A DNA stretch of 64,000 nucleotides from Eubacteriales bacterium (GTDB lineage Bacteria > Bacillota > Clostridia > Lachnospirales > Lachnospiraceae), in the NCBI GenBank assembly GCA_030536555.1, contig JAUNPU010000013.1, positions 30,915 to 94,914 on the forward strand. The letters run 5' to 3'. The translations under genes were made by a program, and so were the position numbers. Positions 45,296 to 54,039 of the stretch are shown in pieces. The notes under the pieces were generated by a model. It saw nothing but the letters and a program-made list of their open reading frames with translations, was not told the origin of the DNA and searched no databases. Positions within the stretch are counted from its first letter, which is position 1, and each line of letters starts with the position of its first letter.

Positions 45296-46306
45296 CTACA
45301 GCATATGCCCCGGGTCCTCGCCCAGAATCCCGTCGATTGCCGTCAGCTCCTCTTCGGTAAATGCCAGCTTCTCCAGCGCTGCCGCATTGTCCTCCAGCTG
45401 CCTGGTGCTGCTGGCTCCGATCAGCACGCTGGTCACCTCCGGGCGGCGCAGCACCCACGCCAGCGCCATCTGCGCCAGACTCTGCCCGCGGTTCGCCGCA
45501 ATCTCATTTAACCTACGCACCTTGTCCAGCCGCTCCTCGGACAGATACCGCTGCCCCACGCTGGTTCCCGCTCTGGACGCTCTGGAACCTGCCGGGATTC
45601 CCTTTAAGTACCGGTCCGTCAGTGTTCCCTGCGCCAGCGGGCTGTAGGCAATGCAGCCGGTGCCGCTGTCCCGCAGCACGTCCAGAAGCCCCGTCTCCAC
45701 CCAGCGCTCGAACATGTTATAGCGGGGCTGGTGAAGCAGACACGGCGTTTTATTGGCTTTCAATATCTCAATCGCCTCTGCCGCCCGGTCTGCCGGGTAG
45801 TTGGAAATACCCACGTACAGCGCCTTACCCTGCCGCACCATATCCGACAGCGCCCCCATGGTCTCCTCCAGTGGCGTCTCCGGGTCCGGACGATGGTGGT
45901 AGAATATATCCACGTAATCCAGCTGCATCCGCTTCAGGCTGGCATCCAGACTGGACATCAGGTATTTTCTGGACCCCCAGTCCCCGTAAGGTCCCGGCCA
46001 GAAGTCATATCCGGCCTTGGTGGAAATCAGCGTCTGCTCCCGGTACTCCCACATATCATCGTGCAGAATCCTTCCGAAGTTCTCCTCCGCCAGACCTCTC
46101 GCCGGAAATCCATAGTTGTTCGCCAGATCGAAATGGGTAATCCCCAGATCAAAAGCGCGAAAAATAATCTCCTTCTGCTCCTCCAGCGTCTTCTCCAGTC
46201 CAAAGTTCTGCCACAATCCCAGCGAAATCAGCGGAAGCTTGATACCGCTTCTTCCGCAGCGCCGATACTCCATCTTCTCATATCTGTGCTCGTCTGCCTG
46301 ATACAT
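45296..46306 (-). CDS. Aldo/keto reductase (YghZ-like)
   Basis: A 336-aa NADPH-dependent TIM-barrel oxidoreductase. Catalytic region: FDLANNYGFPARG (Asp and Tyr), LISTKAGYDFWPGPYG (Lys), VDIFYHHRPDPETPLEETM (His). The C-terminal SVLIGASSTRQLEDN binds the cofactor phosphate. It is close to E. coli YghZ (GpmA-type methylglyoxal reductase). The ATG at 46306 follows AGGAGG. Its physiological substrate is not known; the spacer upstream holds the 20-bp minisatellite. Confidence 0.9.
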   Translation of the reverse strand: MYQADEHRYEKMEYRRCGRSGIKLPLISLGLWQNFGLEKTLEEQKEIIFRAFDLGITHFDLANNYGFPARGLAEENFGRILHDDMWEYREQTLISTKAGYDFWPGPYGDWGSRKYLMSSLDASLKRMQLDYVDIFYHHRPDPETPLEETMGALSDMVRQGKALYVGISNYPADRAAEAIEILKANKTPCLLHQPRYNMFERWVETGLLDVLRDSGTGCIAYSPLAQGTLTDRYLKGIPAGSRASRAGTSVGQRYLSEERLDKVRRLNEIAANRGQSLAQMALAWVLRRPEVTSVLIGASSTRQLEDNAAALEKLAFTEEELTAIDGILGEDPGHML

Positions 46307-46335
46307 TCCTGTTCCTCCTGTTTTCTCCAACGATT

Positions 46336-46455
46336 CTGTTACAGCTCTGACAGTCCTGCTGCCGCTCCGGCGATCCTGCTGCCGCTCCGGCAATCCTGTT
46401 GCCGCTCTGACAATCCTGCTGTCGCCCCGGCGCTCCTGTTACAGCTCTACAATCT
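46336..46455. repeat. 20-bp tandem repeat x6 at the 3' end of the sirtuin gene
   Basis: Six contiguous units with an exact 20-bp period (cores at 46341, 46361, 46381, 46401, 46421, 46441), consensus near CTGYTGCCGCTCYGRCAATC. The highest-coordinate unit contains the sirtuin stop codon (46439-46441); the others lie downstream of it. Confidence 0.85.
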
Positions 46456-47161
46456 GTGAAAATACCTCGCCGATCTTGCCGCTGACTACCAGATCCGCTC
46501 TGCTGTCCATGGCTGTCACGGATTTGTTGATCAGCACAAGCCTGCTGCCCTGATAGTAGTCGATCAGCCCTGCTGCCGGATACACCGTCAGGGATGTTCC
46601 GCCGATGATCAGCACGTCCGCGTGGCGGATGTAGGACACCGACTTCTGCAGCGTCCCCTGATCCAGCCCTTCCTCATAGAGCACCACATCCGGTTTGATG
46701 ATGCCGCCGCACTCACACCGCGGCACACCATCCATCCCCATAATATCCGCTAAATTATAGAACTTTCCACAACGGGTGCAGTAATTCCTGTGGACAGAGC
46801 CGTGCAACTCCAGCACCTCTTTGCTGCCTGCCGCCTGGTGCAGTCCGTCGATATTCTGGGTGATGACTGCTTTCAGCTTTCCCTGCTGCTCTAACTTCGC
46901 CAGCGCCAGATGCGCCGCATTGGGCTTCGCCTCCGGAAACAGCATCTTGTTCTTGTAAAACCGGTAAAACTCCTCCGGATTGCGCCGGTAGAAGCTGTGA
47001 CTGATAATGGTCTCCGGCGGATAGTCATACTGCTGGTTGTAAAGCCCGTCCACACTTCTGAAATCCGGAATCCCGCTCTCCGTAGACACACCGGCTCCGC
47101 CAAAAAATACAATGTTGCTGCTCTCATCGATCCATGTCTTCAACTGTTCCAGTTCTCTCAT
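46439..47161 (-). CDS. cobB: NAD-dependent protein deacylase (sirtuin)
   Basis: A 240-aa Sir2 protein. FFGGAGVSTESGIPDFRS (NAD site), VITQNIDGLHQAAGS, catalytic His in ELHGSVHRNYC, and two cysteine pairs (CTRC and CECG) for zinc. GGTSLTVYPAA is also present. It deacylates lysines at the cost of NAD. Acetate kinase lies 4 kb away, so a link to acetyl-phosphate chemistry is possible but not shown by the sequence. Confidence 0.95.
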   Translation of the reverse strand: MRELEQLKTWIDESSNIVFFGGAGVSTESGIPDFRSVDGLYNQQYDYPPETIISHSFYRRNPEEFYRFYKNKMLFPEAKPNAAHLALAKLEQQGKLKAVITQNIDGLHQAAGSKEVLELHGSVHRNYCTRCGKFYNLADIMGMDGVPRCECGGIIKPDVVLYEEGLDQGTLQKSVSYIRHADVLIIGGTSLTVYPAAGLIDYYQGSRLVLINKSVTAMDSRADLVVSGKIGEVFSQIVEL

Positions 47162-47264
47162 ATCCGCTTTCCTCCATCTTTTTATTTCTGCTTCCCCGTC
47201 ATCTGATTGTCCTGCATCCTATCCTCTGACGGAGCCTGGCATCATTCTTTCTCCCTGACCGGAC

Positions 47265-48464
47265 TTATACGATCTCGTCCAGGAACACACCCTCCAGCGT
47301 CTGCACCACATGCTCGCAGGACGCTGCTGCCTCCGGCACCTCATACCCGAACAGCCACGCGGTCAGCTCGGTGATTGTAAGCTGAAGCTCCGGTCCGCCG
47401 CCGCGCTGACCCTCGTCCTGCCCACCGCGCTCCTGACACGAAAACCGCTCCAGCTCCTGACGCAGAGTCTGTTCCTGCTGCTCCCGGCACAAAGTCCGCT
47501 CCAGCCAGGAAGTCTCATGGTTCAGATGCCACGCCCACAAGCCTTCATTTTCCGCCACCAGCGGGTCCGTCAGCCGAAGGGTCAGCACCACCTCATCCGC
47601 TTCCACCGAGTCCTTCAGGCACACCGCCCGCATAAACGGCTCCACGGATATGATTCGCGCCATGATTGCCGGCTTCGGCTCTGCCTTCTCCTGAATATAG
47701 CCCGGTTCCCCGTAGAGCAGGCGCTGCTCCTTCTCGTTCCAGCCCCACCAGCTCTCCAGCCCTGCCATATCATCCCCGTCGTAAAGCACGTCAAAGCTGC
47801 CGTTCTCACTGGCAATCTCCTTCAGCATGCGCCACAGATACTCTGCGCTCCGCACCGCATACACCTGATACCTGCTGTCCAGCCACCGGTTCATCCAGCC
47901 CGCCAGCTCATCCAGATACCGCCGGTTTCCCAGAGAATCCTTCCACGGAAGCAGTGCCCGGCGAGTCAAACCAGCCGCTTCCTGCCCTGCCCGGCGGGGC
48001 AGACCATCTGCGTCCTGTCCGCCGCACACCAGCGTTCCCGCCGCGCCCGCAGCATCCTTCCACTCCCACTGCGGCCGCCGGAAGATCCAGGTGAACCCAA
48101 ACGGACGATATATCGCCTCATCCGCAGGCATCAGAAAGCAGAACGGCATGTCCTCCTTCCTCATATCCTGCATCATCCGCGCCAGCAGGCGGCGCATATA
48201 TCCCCGATGGCGCCTGTCCTGCCTGGTTGCCACGCCCACCAGATAGTCCACCCGCCATCTGCGGTCCTTCACCTGCACCAGATAGGGATTCAGATGGATC
48301 ATGGAATCAATCCGCCCGTCCTCCTCCAGCACCAGAATCCGGTTGTCCTTCAGCTTCTCCTGAAAGTAGTAGTCATCAAAGGACCTCGAGTCCTCCGGAA
48401 ATGCCTCCTCCCAGAGTTCCCGGCTCCGTCCCCGCTCGTCAACGTCCAGATACCGAATGTCCAT
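47265..48464 (-). CDS. GNAT acetyltransferase, Eis-like with SCP2-type C-terminus
   Basis: A 399-aa protein. The N-terminal GNAT domain has VDYLVGVATRQDRRHRGYMR with the acetyl-CoA P-loop RRHRGY, then PADEAIYRPFGFTWIFRRPQ. The C-terminal part (about 290-399) has the SCP2-like layout of Eis/enhanced-intracellular-survival proteins. A Gly/Ala-rich stretch at 140-165 is low complexity. It ends two bases beyond the DUF2156 gene start region, so the two are likely one transcript. Acceptor unknown. Confidence 0.85.
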   Translation of the reverse strand: MDIRYLDVDERGRSRELWEEAFPEDSRSFDDYYFQEKLKDNRILVLEEDGRIDSMIHLNPYLVQVKDRRWRVDYLVGVATRQDRRHRGYMRRLLARMMQDMRKEDMPFCFLMPADEAIYRPFGFTWIFRRPQWEWKDAAGAAGTLVCGGQDADGLPRRAGQEAAGLTRRALLPWKDSLGNRRYLDELAGWMNRWLDSRYQVYAVRSAEYLWRMLKEIASENGSFDVLYDGDDMAGLESWWGWNEKEQRLLYGEPGYIQEKAEPKPAIMARIISVEPFMRAVCLKDSVEADEVVLTLRLTDPLVAENEGLWAWHLNHETSWLERTLCREQQEQTLRQELERFSCQERGGQDEGQRGGGPELQLTITELTAWLFGYEVPEAAASCEHVVQTLEGVFLDEIV

Positions 48465-48466
48465 AG

Positions 48467-49393
48467 TTACTCCTCTGCCACGAAATTCTTCTGCAAAACC
48501 AGATACTTTCTCGCAAATCCACAGGGATTGTACGACATCTTCGCCTTTCTGAGACCTTCCTGCCCCAGATCATCCTCCCGGTTCACCAGCTCCACATCCG
48601 GAAACTCGTGGATCAGAAACTGCTGGTTGATGAACTGATACAGCCCGCGAATCTCCGCATTGGCCTTCTCAATGTGAATGATTGCCATATTCTCCAGCGA
48701 ATTGAAGCTTCCGATGGTAAATGCTTCCAGATTCCCGTCAATAAATACCCCTGCCATCCGCACATCCAGCTTGGAGCAGTTCTTCAGAATCTCGTGAATT
48801 CCCGCCACCTCATAGTCCAGATGGTCCTCCACGTCATCCCCCTTCGCCTCTCTCCAGCGGTCCAGGAACTTCCAAACCTTGTCCCGGTCGGAGCAGCACA
48901 GCCTGCGATACTCGTACCGTCCCTCGTATTCCTTCAAAAATGCATTCAGATGGTTCTTCTTCTTGTGAAGCTTCTTGCCCGACAGCGCCCGCATGGCATC
49001 TCCCGGATACAGGTAGTCCTTTAAGTCCTCCTGCTCAATCACCTCAAAGTCCTCCGACTCCTTCAGATGCAGATACTCCACCGCCTCCTCGTCCGCCAGA
49101 TAGATCTTGAACGGCATGTGAAGCACCTTATTAAAATACTCCACCATTTCATAAAAGTAATGGGGCAGGTCCTCCTCCGTACAGATCGGCATGGCAGAGT
49201 GAGTCACGCCCTCATCCTCCATCAGCCACTGAATCGCCTTCCCGTCACTGATCGCATAACGCACATGATAATATTCCCGCCACAGGAAGCTGTCCAGAAA
49301 CACGCTGTCACAGGTCTTGTTGGGACGCTGACAGAAAAATCCATTCAGTTTCTCTAAGTCCGACGCTTCCACCGGCTTAAATTCCAGATTCAT
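48467..49393 (-). CDS. DUF2156 (LPG synthase C-terminal-like) protein
   Basis: A 308-aa protein of DUF2156, with the double-GNAT fold found in phosphatidylglycerol lysyltransferase C-domains: MRALSGKKLHKKKNHLNAFL, then AGVFIDGNLEAFTIGSF, HIEKANAEIRGLYQFINQQF, and a terminal NPCGFARKYLVL. There are no membrane helices, so it is the soluble stand-alone type common in Clostridia. It may transfer an aminoacyl or acyl group. The next gene (GNAT) starts 2 bp after its stop. Confidence 0.87.
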   Translation of the reverse strand: MNLEFKPVEASDLEKLNGFFCQRPNKTCDSVFLDSFLWREYYHVRYAISDGKAIQWLMEDEGVTHSAMPICTEEDLPHYFYEMVEYFNKVLHMPFKIYLADEEAVEYLHLKESEDFEVIEQEDLKDYLYPGDAMRALSGKKLHKKKNHLNAFLKEYEGRYEYRRLCCSDRDKVWKFLDRWREAKGDDVEDHLDYEVAGIHEILKNCSKLDVRMAGVFIDGNLEAFTIGSFNSLENMAIIHIEKANAEIRGLYQFINQQFLIHEFPDVELVNREDDLGQEGLRKAKMSYNPCGFARKYLVLQKNFVAEE

Positions 49394-49461
49394 AACTCAC
49401 AAATTCCTTTCTGCTGCTGATTTTTGAAACAATCAGCCATGTTATAGTATAACACAAAAAT

Positions 49462-49507
49462 CCCCGAATGAAAACAACACCACACACTGGTTCGTCTCCA
49501 TTCGGGG
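49462..49507 (-). terminator. Terminator of the AIM24-family gene
   Basis: On the minus strand, CCCCGAATG / CATTCGGGG (perfect 9-bp stem, large loop) followed by ATTTTTG. A 15-bp palindrome TGTTATAGTATAACA follows at 49440-49454, in the promoter region of the DUF2156 gene. Confidence 0.7.
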
Positions 49508-49520
49508 ATGACTTGTCTGA

Positions 49521-50207
49521 TTAATTGCTGCTGACCGGGATGAACCGCGCGATCCGTCCCGCAAAGTCCGCAATATTCTGAGTCTGCATCACCACTCGCC
49601 CCGGTCCGGTCAGTCTGGTCAGGAACAGTCCTTCGCCGCCGAAGAAAATATTTCCCATACCCTTCACCGTCTCGATCTCGTACTGCACCGTCCGGTCAAA
49701 TGCCACCACATTGCCCGTATCCACCTTCAGCACCTCGCCCGGCTGCAGCACCCGCTCTACCATATCTCCGTCAATCTCCAGAAATGCCATACCGCAGCCA
49801 CTCAAATCCTCCAGAATAAAGCCCTCTCCGCCAAACAATCCGGCGGACAGCTTCCTGGAAAAGGTAATGTTCAGCTCAACACTCTCCTGCGCACACAGAA
49901 ATGCCCCCTTCTGGCAGATCATACCGCCCGTGGCACCCACATCCAGGGGAAGAATCTGCCCCGCCACCGTAGAGGAAAATGCAATGGATGCCCCCGCCTT
50001 CCTTGCCCGGTAGGTTGCCATAAACAGGGACTCCCCGGCAAACATTCTGCCAAGCCCCTTCATCAGACCGCCTCTTGCATTGGTGGACATCTCGATTCCG
50101 TCTGTCATCCAGGACATGCCGCCTGACTGGGTATACATGCTCTCTCCCGGCGCTTCAAACGTCACTTCCACCGCCGGCATGGTATCACCGATAATCTGAT
50201 ATCTCAT
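49521..50207 (-). CDS. AIM24 / TIGR00266 family protein
   Basis: A 228-aa beta-rich protein of the AIM24 family: MRYQIIGDTMPAVEVTFEAP, SGGMSWMTDGIEMSTNARGG, and GEGLFLTRLTGPGRVVMQTQ near the C-terminus. No signal peptide or membrane helix. Function unknown; some relatives are reported to act at membranes. It is monocistronic, with its own terminator. Confidence 0.9.
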   Translation of the reverse strand: MRYQIIGDTMPAVEVTFEAPGESMYTQSGGMSWMTDGIEMSTNARGGLMKGLGRMFAGESLFMATYRARKAGASIAFSSTVAGQILPLDVGATGGMICQKGAFLCAQESVELNITFSRKLSAGLFGGEGFILEDLSGCGMAFLEIDGDMVERVLQPGEVLKVDTGNVVAFDRTVQYEIETVKGMGNIFFGGEGLFLTRLTGPGRVVMQTQNIADFAGRIARFIPVSSN

Positions 50208-50317
50208 TGTTCCCCTCCTTATTCTCTTTCATCATTCGGAGACACCGGTCGCGTCTCCTTCTCCTCGCGTGCCACTGGCATTGCTGCCTGTCCTTTTGCA
50301 TGCCACCAGTATTACAT

Positions 50318-51337
50318 TTACTCGTCCTTCACAATCGGGCGCAGCGGATATGCCTTGTGCAGCATCACATGCTCCATCGGAGCCTCGTGCCTGCCATAGT
50401 AGGCCTTGCGGATTCGATCTGCAATCACATCGATGTACTGCTCCTTCACATCCGGCACCATAACCAGATACTGGCAGCTGCTGTACTGCGTGTAGACATC
50501 GCCCAGACGCAGATTCTTCCGGATCTCCTCCCCCAGAAGCTCCATCTCAAAGTCCCGCTTATGGATGGCAATAAAATGATTGTCCCGGTCTGTCAGTGTA
50601 AACAGAATCAGGTAGACATCCGCATCCTTACGCTGCATTCTGCGCAGCTCCAGCCGGAACACTCTGCGGAAGGTCTCATAGTCCTGACAGTATGCGCCCT
50701 CGTCCACATCCTTCTCCGACAGATCACGGACAATCAGGCGGATATCCTGATTCACGGCCTGAAGCTCCACTCCCAGCGCCGCCTGCGTGTCACTTCGCCC
50801 GTCGCCGCGCTGATGCTTCAGTTCAACCACCTTCTGATCCGCCAGATCAAACAGCTCATTATAATCCCTGCAGCCCTTGCCGTCAGCCCAGGCAATGGTC
50901 ATGGACATGCGGATCCGCACACCTCCGGCAAGCTGAATCTCCCGGAACCGTCCCCGAATCCGGGCACACCGTTCCTCCACCTCCTCCGGCGCACAGGGCT
51001 CCGAACAGAATATTGCAAATTCATCTCCGCCCACACGCCCGATCAGGCAGTTTCTGGGAATCATCTTCTTCAGAACATCCCCCAGAGTCTGTAAAACCCG
51101 GTCTCCCACAATGTGTCCGTAGCGATCGTTGACCCGCTTAAAATAATCCAGATCGAACACGATCATATTTCCCTGACGTCTCCTCTTCAGTGCCGCGTTC
51201 ACATATTGCTGCATGGCTCCTCTGTTGTACAGCCCGGTCAGCCAGTCTGTCTCTGCAAGATGCCGGTAGCTTTCATTTTCCTGCTGAAGACGACGAATCG
51301 TTCCCTGAGTATCCATGTCCTTTCCCTGCGGTGCCAT
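50318..51337 (-). CDS. GGDEF protein with a second, degenerate GGDEF-like domain
   Basis: A 339-aa cytoplasmic protein. A short coiled coil (10-28) leads into a GGDEF domain (about 30-165) with WLTGLYNRGAMQQ, IVFDLDYFKRVNDRYGHIVG and an intact RVGGDEFAIF. No I-site RxxD is obvious four residues before the motif. The second half (about 205-330) has the same secondary-structure pattern (FRRVFRLELRR, YLILFTLTDRDNHF) but YSSCQYLVMV where the signature should be, so it looks like an inactive copy. It may make c-di-GMP, with the second domain regulatory. AAGGGGGA precedes the ATG. Confidence 0.85.
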   Translation of the reverse strand: MAPQGKDMDTQGTIRRLQQENESYRHLAETDWLTGLYNRGAMQQYVNAALKRRRQGNMIVFDLDYFKRVNDRYGHIVGDRVLQTLGDVLKKMIPRNCLIGRVGGDEFAIFCSEPCAPEEVEERCARIRGRFREIQLAGGVRIRMSMTIAWADGKGCRDYNELFDLADQKVVELKHQRGDGRSDTQAALGVELQAVNQDIRLIVRDLSEKDVDEGAYCQDYETFRRVFRLELRRMQRKDADVYLILFTLTDRDNHFIAIHKRDFEMELLGEEIRKNLRLGDVYTQYSSCQYLVMVPDVKEQYIDVIADRIRKAYYGRHEAPMEHVMLHKAYPLRPIVKDE

Positions 51338-51378
51338 TTTACATTCCCCCTTTGTTTGACACTCCGGTCCTTTCCTTT

Positions 51379-52593
51379 CTACTTTTCGATTGATTTTATC
51401 TGTTCCGCCAGAGCCGCAGCCTCCCGCGCGATCTCCAGTTCCTCATTGGTCTTGATTACCAGCACATTGACCCTGGAGGTTCCCGTTGAAATCCGAATCG
51501 CCTCGCCCTGATCCCGGTTCTGTACCTCGTCGATCTGGATTCCCAGGAATTCCAGATACTCACAGATCTCCTCCCGGATATCCGAATCATTCTCACCCAC
51601 GCCCGCCGTAAACACAATATTGTCCACACCGTTCATGGCTGCCGCATAGCTTCCAATATACTTCGCCACCTTGTATGCGAAGATTTCCCGCGCCAGAGAC
51701 GCCTTCTCATTGTACTTGATCTCCGCGTCCTTCAGCTCCCGGAAATCACTGGACAGGTTCTTGGAGATGCCCAGCACGCCGGATTCCTGATTCAGAATCG
51801 TCATAATCTGATGGATGTCCATATTTTCCTTAGTGGCAAGGAACTCCAGCGCTCCCGGATCCACATCGCCGCACCGGGTTCCCATCACAAGTCCCTCCAG
51901 CGGCGTAAATCCCATGGAATTGTCAATGACCTTTCCATACTTCACCGCACTGATGCTGGCGCCATTTCCCAGATGACAGACAATCGTCTTCACCCGCCTC
52001 GGGTCCTGCCGCATGAACTCTGCCGCCCGCTGCGACACATACTTGTGGCTGATGCCGTGGAAGCCATATCGCCGGATCTTGTACTTCTCATAGTACCGGT
52101 ACGGCAGACCATAAAGATACGCCTTCGGCTCCATGGTCTGGTTAAATGCCGTGTCAAATACTCCCACCATCAGCGTATCCGGCATCAGCTCCCGGCAGGC
52201 AGCCACGCCCACCAGATTCGCCGGATTGTGAAGCGGTGCCAGATCGTTGCACTCTGTCATCGCCTGAATCACCTCGTCCGTGATCACCACAGAACCGGAG
52301 AACTTCTCACCGCCGTGCACCAGCCGGTGCCCCACCACATCAATCTCACCAAAATCCGCCAGCACACCCTTCTCCGGATCCACCAGCGTGTCCAGAATCG
52401 TGTTCACCGCCTGCTTATGATTCTCCATGGTCACCGGCTCCTTGATGGAAATGCCGTGATACGTCTTATATGTAAATCTTCCGTCGATACCGATACGCTC
52501 GCACAAGCCCTTTACCAGCACCTCTTCCGTCACAGAATCAATCACCTGGAATTTCAGCGACGAGCTGCCGCTGTTGATCACCAATATTTTCAT
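51379..52593 (-). CDS. ackA: Acetate kinase
   Basis: A 404-aa acetate kinase: MKILVINSGSSSLKFQVID at the N-terminus, VGHRLVHGGEKFSGSV, YGFHGISHKYVSQRAAEF, and VFTAGVGENDSDIREEI near the end. It converts acetyl-phosphate and ADP to acetate and ATP. The ATG at 52593 follows GAGGGGAAGG. Phosphotransacetylase, often adjacent, is not in the window. The second eight-site repeat element lies upstream of its promoter. Confidence 0.97.
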   Translation of the reverse strand: MKILVINSGSSSLKFQVIDSVTEEVLVKGLCERIGIDGRFTYKTYHGISIKEPVTMENHKQAVNTILDTLVDPEKGVLADFGEIDVVGHRLVHGGEKFSGSVVITDEVIQAMTECNDLAPLHNPANLVGVAACRELMPDTLMVGVFDTAFNQTMEPKAYLYGLPYRYYEKYKIRRYGFHGISHKYVSQRAAEFMRQDPRRVKTIVCHLGNGASISAVKYGKVIDNSMGFTPLEGLVMGTRCGDVDPGALEFLATKENMDIHQIMTILNQESGVLGISKNLSSDFRELKDAEIKYNEKASLAREIFAYKVAKYIGSYAAAMNGVDNIVFTAGVGENDSDIREEICEYLEFLGIQIDEVQNRDQGEAIRISTGTSRVNVLVIKTNEELEIAREAAALAEQIKSIEK

Positions 52594-52661
52594 AATCCTT
52601 CCCCTCTCGCCCTGGATTGCTTGTAACTGCGCCATCGCCCTGCAGTCACAGGTTACTGTTG

Positions 52662-52690
52662 ATTATATACCAGTTCCTGAGGGTTTTCAA
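52662..52690 (-). promoter_or_regulatory. Promoter of ackA
   Basis: On the minus strand, TTGAAA (52690-52685), a 17-bp spacer and a perfect TATAAT (52667-52662). The eight-site element begins about 63 bp upstream of the -35. Confidence 0.7.
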
Positions 52691-52752
52691 GAAACAAAAC
52701 GTGGGCTAGCTGGGTTAATGCGTGAGCTGGGGTAAATCGTCGGCTTTTGCAT

Positions 52753-53010
52753 TTTGGACAATTTTAGGCGAAAATCGGTCCGCCATGTCCAAATCCGCCC
52801 CGACAGCCGGGTTCATCTGGTATTATCCCCCCTGCTTTGGACAATTTTAGCCTTCCAAGACCTATAATTGTCCAAGAATCTCAAAATTTTGGATAATTAC
52901 AGCCCATTTCCCCCATTAATTGTCCAAAACAGGTCTAAAATGCTGATTTTCAATGGAAATCGGCTGCCGTTTGGACAATTATCTCCTGAAAAGGCACTTT
53001 ATTGTCCAAA
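52753..53010. repeat. Dispersed eight-site alternating element, copy 2
   Basis: Eight 11-bp sites, forward at 52753, 52836, 52888, 52970 and reverse at 52783, 52866, 52918, 53000. Centre spacings are 30, 53, 30, 22, 30, 52 and 30 bp, matching copy 1 at 7796-8061 except one 10-bp difference. TTTGGACAATTTTAGGCGA is shared exactly with copy 1, and 52936-53011 aligns with 7979-8062 more loosely. The spacer 52594-53109 otherwise holds the ackA promoter and a 17-bp repeat; I see no gene. Confidence 0.8.
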
Positions 53011-53048
53011 ACCTCGTGCCTGTCCCAAATACCATTGACTTCCCAGTA

Positions 53049-53090
53049 CCACCTGCTCACCAGCTCCACCTGCTCACCAGCTCCACCTTC
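53049..53090. repeat. 17-bp tandem repeat downstream of the TPM gene
   Basis: CCACCTGCTCACCAGCT at 53049-53065 is repeated exactly at 53066-53082 and partly after it. It lies just downstream of the TPM stop codon at 53110. Confidence 0.75.
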
Positions 53091-53109
53091 GCTCCCCCAT
53101 TCATCCACC

Positions 53110-54039
53110 TTAAAACCCACGTCCACCCCCGCCATGAGTCCGTCCGCCTCCGGATGTATGGGTGGTGCTTCTTGAACCTCCGCCCAGACCGCCCCTCGGG
53201 CCTCCGCCACTTCTGGTCGCCCTTGGAATCAGATTCTGAGTCACATACTGCCCGGTCATGGCATCATTCTGACTCCGAAATGCAAACTGGGCATTGGCAC
53301 GGTACGCCATATGGTAGTTGGCCGCCTGCCCGCGCTCCTGCTCCATGGCATACTGCTTCTTCACGCTCAGGCAGGCTCCGCCGCCTGTCACTGCCGCCGC
53401 TGCAAATGCCAGCAGCGCCTCATACCAGCGGATGCTGCGGTGTCTGCTGACGCGCCCGGTCTCCCGGTCATAGTTGTACTGCCCGCCCGGGATTCCCTTC
53501 TTATAATATGCCTGCACATCGGAAACCATCGATTCCGCTGCCGCCATATAGTCGCCCTGCTGCATCCCGGTAATCGCATGGTCCATCATCTGCTCAATCC
53601 GGCTGTCCGTCAGGAACCGGATCATGGCACCTTCCGTGGATACAAAGAGCATCCGGTTGTCCATATCCATCAGAAGCAGCGCTCCGCGGTAATCTTTTCC
53701 CTCGCCGAACCCGCCGTTCTCGTAATACCAGTCCGCATATTCTTCTGAAGACATCCCCAGCGCATCGTCCGTCGTCACCAGCACCAGATCCATCTTCATC
53801 TCTGCCCGGATATCCTGAATCTGCGTCTCCAGCTCCTGTATCTGAGAAGTGGTAAGCAGACCAGCCTGGTCGAAGACACGGGATATATCCTGTCCCGCCT
53901 CAACACAGACCAGACACATCCACAGAATCATCAAGCATGCCACCATCAGACAACTCAGCAGCTTTCCCGCACCGGCTTCCTTCACCGCTGTCATCCATGC
54001 CGCCAGCACACTCCTCATGTCTCTCATCCGTCTCATCAT
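53110..54039 (-). CDS. TPM-domain membrane protein with Gly-rich tail
   Basis: A 309-aa membrane protein. A signal-anchor (about 27-46) precedes a TPM_phosphatase domain (about 52-190: VFDQAGLLTTSQIQELETQI, DLVLVTTDDALGMSSEEYAD, YRGALLLMDMDNRMLFVST). A second hydrophobic segment (about 235-255) and a Gly/Arg/Ser-rich tail end the protein. The start ATG at 54039 overlaps the upstream stop as ATGA, which indicates coupling; starts at 54036 or 54018 are possible. Operon with zinc-ribbon and SPFH genes. TPM proteins are linked to photosystem or membrane-protein repair elsewhere; the role here is unknown. Confidence 0.8.
   Translation of the reverse strand: MMRRMRDMRSVLAAWMTAVKEAGAGKLLSCLMVACLMILWMCLVCVEAGQDISRVFDQAGLLTTSQIQELETQIQDIRAEMKMDLVLVTTDDALGMSSEEYADWYYENGGFGEGKDYRGALLLMDMDNRMLFVSTEGAMIRFLTDSRIEQMMDHAITGMQQGDYMAAAESMVSDVQAYYKKGIPGGQYNYDRETGRVSRHRSIRWYEALLAFAAAAVTGGGACLSVKKQYAMEQERGQAANYHMAYRANAQFAFRSQNDAMTGQYVTQNLIPRATRSGGGPRGGLGGGSRSTTHTSGGGRTHGGGGRGF

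Noticed and set aside
46336..46455. Possible CRISPR array
   Set aside because: Units are contiguous 20-bp repeats with no spacers; no cas genes in the window.
47310..48638. Open frame of 442 codons on the plus strand
   Set aside because: Shadow of the GNAT and DUF2156 genes; no family motif in the plus translation.
53290..53312. Possible sigma-54 promoter (TTGGCACGG)
   Set aside because: Lies within the TPM coding region and lacks the TTGC -12 element.
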